From: Shimwellia pseudoproteus
Lineage (GTDB): Bacteria > Pseudomonadota > Gammaproteobacteria > Enterobacterales > Enterobacteriaceae
Assembly: GCF_016415625.1 (NCBI RefSeq)
Contig: NZ_WBXP01000038.1
Span: 1-37,107 of the forward strand
Direction: 5' to 3'
DNA: 37,107 bases
Position 1 is the stretch's first letter, and each line of letters begins with the position of its first letter. The position numbers and the translations under genes were made by a program. Shown in pieces: positions 1 through 5,809 of the stretch. The notes beneath the pieces are model-generated. The model did not search any database and was not told where the DNA came from. It saw only the letters and a program-made list of their open reading frames with translations.

Positions 1-195
1 GATTCGATGTGTTTGCGGGAAAAAAATCGGCCCAGATCCGCGAAATTTTAATCAGCGAGTCAGCTTGGGAAGAAATGACCTGCTTATTCGCACCTTCCCA
101 AAGCGTGGAAGCTGCTCGAAGGCACACCGGAGCAGCACAAAGCGCAGGACGTTTACAACATCAGACGAGACGAATTAGAAGGAGCGGCTGCTTAA
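1..195 (+). pseudogene. C-terminal part of an Erf-family recombinase, reading frame disrupted
   Basis: The 3' end of a gene that begins left of the window. Reading from about position 79 to the TAA at 193-195 gives a peptide with the pattern AWKLLEGTPEQHKAQ followed by VYNIRRDEL, which resembles the end of phage P22 Erf (W-x-LL-x-G, EQ-x-K, NIR-x-x-EL), an ssDNA-annealing recombinase. The frame is closed upstream by TGA at 76-78, while the natural-looking continuation LLIRTFPK sits in the frame one base over. The two meet at CCCAAAG (97-103). Either an indel broke the gene or the heptamer serves as a -1 slippage site. The stop shares one base with the SSB start (TAATG). The family call rests on remembered P22 Erf sequence. 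Confidence 0.5.
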
Positions 196-575
196 TGGCA
201 CATTCGATTACTGTAAGACTAAACAAGCCCGCAAGAGAGTTTCAGGCCGGGGAAAATATCGGATTCAACATCCGTGCTGGCGTTCAGTATTACGATCGCC
301 AGACAAAAAAGAAAGAATGGACAAACTACAGCGCCGTTGTATTTGCCAAGCCGGGAGCGCAAGCGGATTACTACCGTAGCGTTCTGGTTGAAGGAGGCAT
401 TGTGGAAATTACCGGAGAAAACATCAGGGTTGATGTTTATCAGGGGCAAAATGGTCAATCAATCACTCTTGAATTACTGAATGCAAAGATTGGATTTGCA
501 GCTTCAGGAAATGGCCAGCAGCAAAGTAGCAATCATCAAAATCATCCTGAATACGACGATTCAATTCCCTTCTAG
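195..575 (+). CDS. ssb: Phage single-stranded DNA-binding protein
   Basis: A 126-residue protein that would coat ssDNA during phage recombination and replication. The body (about residues 1-100) is rich in alternating beta-type stretches as expected for an OB fold, followed by a Gln/Ser/Asn-rich linker and the acidic tip DDSIPF. That tip is the hallmark by which SSB proteins dock host repair and replication enzymes. The ATG at 195 is preferred over an in-frame GTG at 9 because AGAAGGAG (176-183) precedes it and the upstream stretch covers the end of the Erf-like gene in another frame. It lies between recombinase and Abc2-like genes, a typical recombination module. Family assignment is firm from the C-terminus; the fold is inferred. 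Confidence 0.85.
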   Translation: MAHSITVRLNKPAREFQAGENIGFNIRAGVQYYDRQTKKKEWTNYSAVVFAKPGAQADYYRSVLVEGGIVEITGENIRVDVYQGQNGQSITLELLNAKIGFAASGNGQQQSSNHQNHPEYDDSIPF

Positions 576-598
576 ATTAGCAAAATAAGGCTCCCATT

Positions 599-895
599 AT
601 GCCAGCTCCTCTGTATGGTGCGGATGACCCGCGCCGCTGTTCCGGCAATTCCGTATCGGAGGTGCTGGATAAATTCAGAAAAAACTACGACCTGATAATG
701 TCGCTACCGCCGGAAACGAAAGAGGAAAAGGAATTTCGCCACTGTATGTGGCTTGCAGAGAAAGAAGAACGCGAGCGAATTTACCAGACATCAATCCGAC
801 CATTCCGCAAAGCCACATATACCAACTTCCCTGAATATATCGACCCGCGCCTGCGTAATTACCGCTCACGCTATGGCGCTATCAGTAATGACTGA
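599..895 (+). CDS. abc2: Abc2-like anti-RecBCD protein
   Basis: 98 residues, highly charged, starting [13 protein letters not shown] and containing KEEKEFRHC and an Arg/Tyr-rich C-terminus. From memory this matches P22 Abc2 in length and sequence. Abc2 binds host RecBCD and modifies its nuclease and Chi response so that the phage's own Erf/SSB pathway can act on DNA ends. TAAGG at 586-590 precedes the ATG. The gene lies just downstream of the phage SSB and the Erf-like remnant, the context expected for Abc2. If the Erf gene is truly broken, this protein would act without its recombinase partner. The alternative is a phage protein of unknown function. Confidence 0.7.
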   Translation: MPAPLYGADDPRRCSGNSVSEVLDKFRKNYDLIMSLPPETKEEKEFRHCMWLAEKEERERIYQTSIRPFRKATYTNFPEYIDPRLRNYRSRYGAISND

Positions 896-905
896 GGAAT
901 TTACC

Positions 906-1070
906 ATGAGAGGACTTGCATACAATCCCGGCATTCTTCCGGCAGAAATGATTATTCGCCAACGCGTAAAGCCAATGCCATCGAGAGAGGAATTGCTTAA
1001 GAGAAATTCTTTTCCTTCAGTGAATCAAAACAAATATCTGAATGCGATGTGGCGGAGTGGTAAGAAATGA
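906..1070 (+). CDS. Small conserved phage protein (DUF5444-like)
   Basis: 54 residues, beginning [15 protein letters not shown] and ending WRSGKK. The ribosome binding site TGAGGA overlaps the stop of the preceding gene, and the ATG is 10 bases after that stop. The 3' end overlaps the next gene by four bases (ATGA), which indicates translational coupling. I recognise it as a small protein commonly found beside abc2-type genes in lambdoid phages, probably the DUF5444 family. Its function is unknown; no motif, signal peptide or membrane segment is visible. Confidence 0.65.
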   Translation: MRGLAYNPGILPAEMIIRQRVKPMPSREELLKRNSFPSVNQNKYLNAMWRSGKK

Positions 1071-1483
1071 AACAAATGACACTAATTGAGATGGATGGTT
1101 TTCTGAAAGGTAAATGCATCCCACGAGATTTAAAGGTTAACGAAACAAACGCTGAATATCTGGTGCGTAAATTTGCTGAAGCGGAGGCCAAGTGCGCGGC
1201 GCTGGCGGCGGAGAATGCGGCAATGCATGAAACTATTGCAGCCGTTCGCAGTGTTGCGGATAACTCCAGTGGAATTGCCGGATGGCATTTGAATGGCGAT
1301 ATCGCCACATGGGAAGAGATTCTTCCTGAAATTAACGATATCGAAACCCCAGCCACCGACGCTCTCCTGGCTGAAGTGCGGGCGCAGGGGGTGGAGATGT
1401 TTGCGGAGTGTGCATACACACTTGAACATCATGATCACGCAGTAGCTTTTGCGGCCGAGCTACGTAAAGGAGATAGACAGTGA
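1067..1483 (+). CDS. Phage accessory protein with coiled-coil segment
   Basis: 138 residues. Residues around 25-55 are an Ala/Glu-rich heptad-like stretch ([18 protein letters not shown]) that should form a short coiled coil. It is followed by a segment of the type [19 protein letters not shown], recurrent in accessory proteins of enterobacterial phages. The ATG overlaps the stop of the upstream gene (ATGA) and the TGA overlaps the GTG start of the next (GTGA), so it sits in a tightly coupled cassette. The function is not known. Such modular genes shuffle freely among lambdoid phages. Confidence 0.7.
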   Translation: MKQMTLIEMDGFLKGKCIPRDLKVNETNAEYLVRKFAEAEAKCAALAAENAAMHETIAAVRSVADNSSGIAGWHLNGDIATWEEILPEINDIETPATDALLAEVRAQGVEMFAECAYTLEHHDHAVAFAAELRKGDRQ

Positions 1484-1941
1484 GCGAAATTAATTACCAG
1501 GCACTGCGTGAGGCAGCAGAACGTGCAATTCCAGCAATGGAACGCCTGTTAATGTTGCCAGCTGATGATGATTTGTTAAGTGAACAGGAACTTAAAGATT
1601 ACGGTGTAGATATTGATGCGCTCAACGCCTTCAAATTTCTGGCCGGACCAGAAACCGTGCTGGCACTACTGGATGAACGGGAAAGAAACCAGCAATACAT
1701 CAAACGCCGCGACCAGGAGAACGAGGAGATTGCGTTAACGGTAGGGAAGTTGCGCGTTGAGCTGGAAGCCGCAGAGAAGCGCAACGCAGAACTGGAAGCG
1801 CGGGAAATACTGCTCCCGGAACGTAGCAGTATGCTTCATCGAACAGATTTTCACGATGATTACCAAACGGTAATGGCATACAAAGTTTCTGAAGTCATCG
1901 ATGCAATCCGCGCTACTGGCATTCGCATCAAAGGAGAGTGA
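1480..1941 (+). CDS. Ea22-like phage protein
   Basis: 153 residues starting at GTG within a GTGA overlap, preceded by AAAGGAGA. The N-terminus (YQALREAAERAIPA...) and the central Glu/Arg/Lys-rich coiled coil (about residues 75-105, LRVELEAAEKRNAELEARE) are typical of the Ead/Ea22-like family encoded between the recombination genes and xis/int in lambdoid phages. Ea22 of lambda lies in the b-xis-ea segment and has been linked to lysis/lysogeny choice, but the biochemical role of the family is unsettled. Right after its stop the same frame continues as a further coding-looking stretch, described separately. Confidence 0.7.
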   Translation: MSEINYQALREAAERAIPAMERLLMLPADDDLLSEQELKDYGVDIDALNAFKFLAGPETVLALLDERERNQQYIKRRDQENEEIALTVGKLRVELEAAEKRNAELEAREILLPERSSMLHRTDFHDDYQTVMAYKVSEVIDAIRATGIRIKGE

Positions 1942-1942
1942 T

Positions 1943-2064
1943 ATGAGCAGGAATACGGGTTTGTAAAAGATAACGCTTGTGAAAATGCTGAATTTCGCGT
2001 CGTCTTCACAGCGATGCCAGAGTCTGTAGTGTCAGATGATGACCGTACTCAAACATCGGGTTGA
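1943..2064 (+). pseudogene. Remnant of a small phage gene after the Ea22-like gene
   Basis: An ATG at 1943 with GGAGAG just upstream opens only seven codons before TAA. In the frame one base over, which is also the frame of the preceding gene past its stop, the sequence reads through without stops from 1942 to the TGA at 2062-2064 and encodes a plausible acidic peptide (VKDNACENAEFR, then VVSDDDR). This suggests a gene whose start and body have been put out of frame. I do not recognise the parent family. Coding character is judged by eye only. Confidence 0.4.
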
Positions 2065-2143
2065 GTATTATCTTACTGTTTCTTTACATAAACATTGCTG
2101 ATACCGTTTAGCTGAAACGACATACATTGCAAGGAGTTTATAA

Positions 2144-2425
2144 ATGAGTATCAATGAGTTAGAGTCTGAGCAAAAAGATTGGGCGTTATCAATGTTGTGC
2201 AGATCCGGTGTCTTGTCTCCATGCAGACATCACGAAGGTGTTTATGTAGATGAAGGTATAGATATAGAGTCGGCATACAAATATTCCATGAAGGTTTATA
2301 AGTCTAATGAAGACAAATCCCCATTCTGCAATGTGCGAGAAATGACTGATACCGTGCAAAATTATTATCACGAGTACGGTGGAAACGATACTTGCCCTCT
2401 CTGTACAAAACATATAGATGATTAA
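2144..2425 (+). CDS. Hypothetical phage protein with cysteine pairs
   Basis: 93 residues, unrecognised function. The ATG follows a strong AAGGAG (2131-2136) with seven-base spacing. The protein is acidic, with cysteines near positions 19, 27 and 62 and a C-terminal CPLC pair, so metal binding is possible but unproven. It has no membrane segment. It stands alone between a degraded gene and a pair of terminator-like hairpins, so it may be its own small transcription unit or a cargo (moron-like) gene. Base composition is visibly more A/T-rich than the neighbouring host genes. Confidence 0.6.
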   Translation: MSINELESEQKDWALSMLCRSGVLSPCRHHEGVYVDEGIDIESAYKYSMKVYKSNEDKSPFCNVREMTDTVQNYYHEYGGNDTCPLCTKHIDD

Positions 2426-2443
2426 ACCAAATATTACATAACA

Positions 2444-2472
2444 ATCCTCGCACTCGCGGGGATTTCTTTTAT
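2444..2472 (+). terminator. Rho-independent terminator after the 93-residue gene
   Basis: ATCCTCGC (2444-2451), loop ACTC and GCGGGGAT (2456-2463) form an 8-bp stem with one G-U pair, followed by TTCTTTTAT. It lies 18 bases after the stop of the upstream gene. Confidence 0.65.
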
Positions 2473-2475
2473 CTG

Positions 2476-2500
2476 AACTCGCTACGGCGAGTTTTGTTTT
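2476..2500 (+). terminator. Second hairpin with T-rich tail
   Basis: AACTCGC (2476-2482), loop TACG and GCGAGTT (2487-2493) form a 7-bp stem followed by TTGTTTTAT, immediately before the ribosome binding site (ATGGAG) of the next gene. With the hairpin 13 bases upstream it forms a tandem pair. In the phage left operon such sites are read through by antiterminated polymerase, which is inferred here. Confidence 0.55.
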
Positions 2501-2513
2501 ATGGAGACAAGAA

Positions 2514-2858
2514 ATGTCAGATTTGGCTATGAAGGTTTTGAAATGGCAATCGACTGGCGATGTCGGCATCAGTAGCGCAACTCTTGCCTCAATCGCATGT
2601 GGCCTGAAAAAGAATATCTATGGTCATCACTTCGGCGCTCCCCATGACGCAGCAGACTTTCGGCGATGCGTTGCACTTGTTGAGCAGATTCCAGAAATCA
2701 GAGATTCATTCGACAAGGTTGCAAAGCGCGTTCCAGCATTCAAAGGAATCCTCAACGAATGGGATTCACTCGTTGCTCTGTTGAAGTCTGAAATGAAGAT
2801 ACACGGAAACAAAGCACCAGAGACTTACAGAAGAATCAGCGAGCTACGCAAGGACTAA
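2514..2858 (+). CDS. Conserved lambdoid phage protein of unknown function
   Basis: 114 residues beginning MSDLAMKVLKWQSTGDVG. GGAG at 2503-2506 precedes the ATG by seven bases. The sequence is mixed alpha-helical, soluble, with no obvious motif. A protein of this kind often sits directly upstream of xis in lambdoid phages (from memory). The stop is two bases before the ATG of the excisionase remnant. The function is not known. The reading frame is clean over its whole length, so I regard the gene as real. Confidence 0.65.
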   Translation: MSDLAMKVLKWQSTGDVGISSATLASIACGLKKNIYGHHFGAPHDAADFRRCVALVEQIPEIRDSFDKVAKRVPAFKGILNEWDSLVALLKSEMKIHGNKAPETYRRISELRKD

Positions 2859-2860
2859 CT

Positions 2861-2944
2861 ATGGAATCACACCGCCTCACACTCGATGAGGCATTTTCAT
2901 TTATCAAGATATCCAGACCTACCGCAATAATACCAACTCAATAA
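2861..2944 (+). pseudogene. N-terminal remnant of a P22-type excisionase gene
   Basis: ATG at 2861 opens 27 codons reading MESHRLTLDEAFSFIKISRP followed by TAIIPTQ and TAA. This matches the start of P22-type Xis as I remember it (MESH.LTLDEA..FLKISRPTA, the beginning of its winged-helix DNA-binding domain). The reading then ends, and 13 bases later a complete and different excisionase gene begins. It looks like the leftover 5' end of an ancestral xis after a recombination that brought in the present xis. A stable function for the 27-residue peptide is unlikely but not excluded. Confidence 0.65.
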
Positions 2945-2957
2945 ATGGAGATTCCAG

Positions 2958-3305
2958 GTGGAAGAAGAAATCTTCACTCGTGAAGAGGCAGCGTCGTATC
3001 TGAAGGTAGACAAAGGCACTATCACGCAGTGGATACGAAGTGGACGACTTCAGGCCGCAAAGATAAATCCAGATAAACCTAAAAGCCCATATCGCATTTG
3101 CAAGTCAGACTGCATTGCGGCGCTTAAGTCTGTAAGACACAATAGCGCGGTGAATGCGGTTGATGTGCAGGAGGTTAAAGCATGTCAATCAAACTACGCG
3201 GTGGCACGTGGCACTGCGATTTCGTCGCGCCAGATGGATCAAGAGTTAGACGCTCTCTTGAAACATCGGACAAAAGGCAAGCGCAAGAACTTCACGATCG
3301 TCTGA
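2958..3305 (+). CDS. xis: Phage excisionase (recombination directionality factor)
   Basis: 115 residues. The N-terminal half (residues 5-45) is a MerR/Xis-type winged helix: EEAASYLKV, TITQWIRSGRL, and the basic segment ending KPKSPYRI. It would bend att DNA and drive the integrase toward excision. The start is GTG at 2958, preceded by GGAG (2947-2950); the ATG at 2945 is out of frame. The 3' part overlaps the integrase gene by 124 bases in another frame, the xis/int overlap common in lambdoid phages. The closing segment, LDALLKHRTKGKRK, resembles the basic tail of P22-type Xis. The family call is secure; in vivo activity is not shown by sequence. Confidence 0.85.
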   Translation: MEEEIFTREEAASYLKVDKGTITQWIRSGRLQAAKINPDKPKSPYRICKSDCIAALKSVRHNSAVNAVDVQEVKACQSNYAVARGTAISSRQMDQELDALLKHRTKGKRKNFTIV

Positions 3306-4342
3306 AAGCAGAAGCGTGGAGAGTAAAAAATCTCGGGGAATCACCGAAAAAGCTATTCAAGGAAGCCTGCATACGGTGGCTGCGTGAGAAATCGGATAAG
3401 AAGTCCATTGATGATGACAAGAGCATTATATCGTTCTGGATGTTGCACTTCAGAGAAGCCATTCTCTCTGACATAACAACAGAAAAAATAATGGAGGCGG
3501 TAGACGGGATGGAAAACCGCCGCCATCGCCTGAACTGGGAGATGAGCCGGGACAGGTGTTTGCGACTTGGCAATCCGGTGCCGGAGTATAAACCAAAGCT
3601 TGCAAGCAAAGGAACTAAGACGAGGCATCTGGCAATACTTCGCGCCATTCTCAATATGGCTGTTGAATGGGGATGGCTTGACAGGGCACCCAAAATATCA
3701 ACACCACGCGTTAAGAATGGACGCATCAGATGGCTTACAGAGGAGGAATCGAAGCGCCTGTTTGCAGAAATTGCTCCTCACTTCTTCCCTGTGGTCATGT
3801 TTGCAATCACGACAGGCCTTCGCCGTTCCAACGTTACAGACCTTGAGTGGTCACAGGTCGATCTGGATAAGAAAATGGCATGGATGCACCCTGATGAAAC
3901 AAAAGCTGGCAATGCGATCGGAGTTCCTCTTAACGAAACCGCATGCCAGATATTAAGAAAACAGCAGGGGCTCCATAAGAGATGGGTATTTGTCCACACC
4001 AAACCTGCCTACCGAAGCGACGGAACAAAAACAGCAGCGGTAAGGAAGATGAGAACCGACAGCAACAAGGCATGGAAGGGAGCGTTAAAGCGGGCAGGCA
4101 TTAGCAACTTCCGCTTCCATGATCTGAGGCATACCTGGGCAAGCTGGCTGGTTCAGTCCGGTGTCTCTCTTCTTGCACTTAAAGAGATGGGAGGATGGGA
4201 AACTCTCGAAATGGTTCAAAGATACGCCCACCTTTCAGCCGGGCATCTCACCGAGCACGCAAGCAAAATCGATGCGATTATAAGTCGCAATGGCACAAAT
4301 ACGGCACAAGAGGAGAACGTGGTTTACTTAAATGCTAGGTAA
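3182..4342 (+). CDS. int: P22-type tyrosine-recombinase integrase
   Basis: 386 residues, close to P22 Int (387) in length and, from memory, in sequence. An N-terminal arm-type DNA-binding region (about 1-60) precedes a SAM-like core-binding domain (about 60-165) and the catalytic domain (about 180-365). The catalytic set is visible: Arg214 in TGLRRSN, Lys241, His313 and Arg316 in FHDLRHTW, Trp339 in GGW (the His/Trp position), and nucleophile Tyr348 in QRYAHL. It starts inside xis and ends 14 bases before the 3' end of tRNA-Thr, its target; P22 itself uses thrW beside proAB. No terminator separates it from the convergent tRNA gene. All key residues are present, so the enzyme is probably active. 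Confidence 0.95.
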   Translation: MSIKLRGGTWHCDFVAPDGSRVRRSLETSDKRQAQELHDRLKAEAWRVKNLGESPKKLFKEACIRWLREKSDKKSIDDDKSIISFWMLHFREAILSDITTEKIMEAVDGMENRRHRLNWEMSRDRCLRLGNPVPEYKPKLASKGTKTRHLAILRAILNMAVEWGWLDRAPKISTPRVKNGRIRWLTEEESKRLFAEIAPHFFPVVMFAITTGLRRSNVTDLEWSQVDLDKKMAWMHPDETKAGNAIGVPLNETACQILRKQQGLHKRWVFVHTKPAYRSDGTKTAAVRKMRTDSNKAWKGALKRAGISNFRFHDLRHTWASWLVQSGVSLLALKEMGGWETLEMVQRYAHLSAGHLTEHASKIDAIISRNGTNTAQEENVVYLNAR

Positions 4343-4356
4343 CTTATTGATTTAAA

Positions 4357-4402
4357 TGGTGCCGATAATAGGAGTCGAACCTACGACCTTCGCATTACGA
4401 AT
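4357..4402 (-). other. Prophage attachment core within the 3' half of thrW
   Basis: The 46 bases from the anticodon loop to the CCA end of tRNA-Thr correspond, from memory, to the identity block shared by P22 attP and its chromosomal site. The intact tRNA next to int means the phage copy restored the 3' half of the gene. The exact crossover point cannot be seen without the other prophage end, which should carry a second copy of this block. Confidence 0.55.
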
Positions 4403-4432
4403 GCGCTGCTCTACCAACTGAGCTATATCGGC
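4357..4432 (-). tRNA. thrW: tRNA-Thr (anticodon CGT)
   Basis: The reverse strand gives a 76-nt tRNA with encoded CCA: acceptor GCCGATA pairing with TATCGGC, D-loop AGCTCAGTTGGTAGAGCA, anticodon stem CGCAT/ATGCG around CGT, and T-arm GTAGGTTCGACTCCTAT. It appears identical to E. coli thrW as I remember it. It is the integration site of the adjacent prophage, and all canonical positions are intact. A matching promoter lies 38 bases upstream of the 5' end. Confidence 0.97.
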
Positions 4433-4440
4433 CCTGAAGA

Positions 4441-4464
4441 CCGTGCTTGCGATTGCGAGCACGG
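4441..4464 (-). other. Strong hairpin in the thrW 5' leader
   Basis: CCGTGCTTGC (4441-4450) and GCGAGCACGG (4455-4464) form a 10-bp stem (one G-U) with a GATT loop. It has no T-run on either side. It lies between the predicted thrW start point (about 4465) and the mature tRNA 5' end (4432), so it would be part of the precursor leader removed by RNase P. Confidence 0.5.
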
Positions 4465-4470
4465 TGTGCA

Positions 4471-4499
4471 AGGGTAAGGAAAAGTGGGTGATACGTCAA
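4471..4499 (-). promoter_or_regulatory. Sigma-70 promoter of thrW
   Basis: On the reverse strand TTGACG (4499-4494), a 17-base spacer and TACCCT (4476-4471). Transcription would start near 4465, about 30 bases before the tRNA. It indicates that thrW is expressed independently of proBA, which ends 47 bases upstream of the -35 element. Confidence 0.65.
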
Positions 4500-4545
4500 T
4501 GGCCTGGATGTCTGACCGGCGATTTTTGCACCACCCTCCTCCTCA

Positions 4546-5799
4546 TCAGGCACGAATAGTGTTATCCCCGAAGCCAATCCATTTGTAGGTTGTCAGCGCC
4601 TCCAGCCCCATCGGGCCACGAGCGTGCAGCTTCTGGGTGCTTACAGCCACCTCAGCCCCGAGGCCAAACTGGCCGCCATCGGTAAAGCGGGTGGACGCAT
4701 TAACATACACCGCCGATGAATCCACCTCATTCACAAAGCGTTCTGCGTGGCGAATATTACGCGTCAGAATCGCATCGGAATGCTGAGTACCGTGGGTGCG
4801 GATATGATCAATCGCCTCATCGAGGGAATCCACCAGCTTCACATTCAAATGCAGCGACAAAAACTCATTGTCGTACTCTTCGGGCTTCACCGGAACCACA
4901 GCCGCCGGGCCATCATCCAGCAGGCCTATCACGTTCTGATCCGCATGCAGGGTCACCCCTTTCTCCGCCATACGCTGGCTCAGGGCGGGCAAAAACTCAC
5001 AGGCAATAGCTTTATGTACCAGCAGGGTTTCCACGGTATTACAGGTGCTCGGGCGCTGGGTTTTCGCATTGGTTATCACATCCAGCGCCGGAGCCACTTC
5101 CGCGCTCTCATCCACCAGAATATGGCACACCCCAATCCCGCCGGTAATCACCGGGATGGTGGATTGTTCACGGCACAGCTTATGCAGGCCGGCACCGCCA
5201 CGGGGGATCAGCATATCGATATACTGATCCATGCGCAGCATCTCGCTCACCAGCGCGCGATCCGGGCTATCAATTGCCTGTACCGCACCGGCAGGCAGGC
5301 CGCAGGTTTCCAGCGCCTGCTGGATAACCTTCACGGTAGCCGCATTAGTACGGTAAGTCTCTTTACCGCCGCGCAGGATCACCGCATTGCCGGTTTTCAG
5401 GCACAGTGAAGCCACATCCACCGTGACATTAGGGCGGGCTTCATAAATAACGCCAATCACCCCTAACGGCACCCGACGCCGCTCAATACGCAGCCCGCTG
5501 TCCAGCAGGCCACCATCAATCACCTGGCCCACCGGGTCCGCCAGATTACACACCTGGCGTACGTCCGCGGCGATCCCGGCTAAGCGTTCTGTTGTCAGCG
5601 CCAGACGGTCAAGCATCGCCTCACTCAGGCCACTGGCCCGGGCGGCGTCAACATCCGCGCGGTTTGCCGCCAGAATCGCCTCTGCCTCAGCCTCCAGGGC
5701 ATCAGCAATGGTCTCCAGCACCCGGTTTTTCTCCCGGCTGGAGAGCAACGCCAGTTTATAAGAAGCCGCCTTCGCCGCTTTACCCATTTGTTCCAGCAT
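4546..5799 (-). CDS. proA: Gamma-glutamyl phosphate reductase
   Basis: 417 residues, the usual length. It reduces gamma-glutamyl phosphate with NADPH to glutamate semialdehyde, the second step of proline synthesis in the cytosol. It belongs to the aldehyde dehydrogenase-like superfamily, with catalytic Cys253 in [12 protein letters not shown] and the conserved segments [13 protein letters not shown] and [15 protein letters not shown]. The start is the ATG at 5799 (MLEQMG), matching E. coli; AGGAG six bases upstream overlaps the proB stop. Seven further in-frame codons upstream belong to the end of proB. It is co-transcribed with proB at a 10-base gap, so kinase and reductase are made together to channel the labile phosphate intermediate. 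Confidence 0.98.
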   Translation of the reverse strand: MLEQMGKAAKAASYKLALLSSREKNRVLETIADALEAEAEAILAANRADVDAARASGLSEAMLDRLALTTERLAGIAADVRQVCNLADPVGQVIDGGLLDSGLRIERRRVPLGVIGVIYEARPNVTVDVASLCLKTGNAVILRGGKETYRTNAATVKVIQQALETCGLPAGAVQAIDSPDRALVSEMLRMDQYIDMLIPRGGAGLHKLCREQSTIPVITGGIGVCHILVDESAEVAPALDVITNAKTQRPSTCNTVETLLVHKAIACEFLPALSQRMAEKGVTLHADQNVIGLLDDGPAAVVPVKPEEYDNEFLSLHLNVKLVDSLDEAIDHIRTHGTQHSDAILTRNIRHAERFVNEVDSSAVYVNASTRFTDGGQFGLGAEVAVSTQKLHARGPMGLEALTTYKWIGFGDNTIRA

Positions 5800-5809
5800 G
5801 CTCAGCTCC

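Larger units (their letters stand above)
1..4402 (+). mobile_element. Right end of a P22/lambda-type prophage integrated in thrW
   Basis: All genes from the left edge to the integrase run rightward and have the look of a lambdoid early left operon: Erf-like recombinase tail, phage SSB, Abc2-like protein, small accessory genes with stop-start overlaps, Ea22-like protein, excisionase, integrase. The integrase ends 14 bases before the 3' end of tRNA-Thr, so the attachment site lies inside that tRNA. The other prophage end and the structural genes are outside the window. Boundaries are inferred from gene content and the tRNA, not from a visible pair of att repeats. Confidence 0.9.

Noticed and set aside
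9..194. In-frame upstream extension of the phage SSB to a GTG at 9 (188-residue reading)
   Set aside because: The extension has no ribosome binding site, overlaps the Erf-like gene end, and the ATG at 195 has AGAAGGAG in front and matches the usual SSB length.
753..905. Longer 105-residue form of the small protein ending at 1070
   Set aside because: The extra 51 codons lie entirely inside the Abc2-like gene in another frame; the ATG at 906 has its own TGAGGA.
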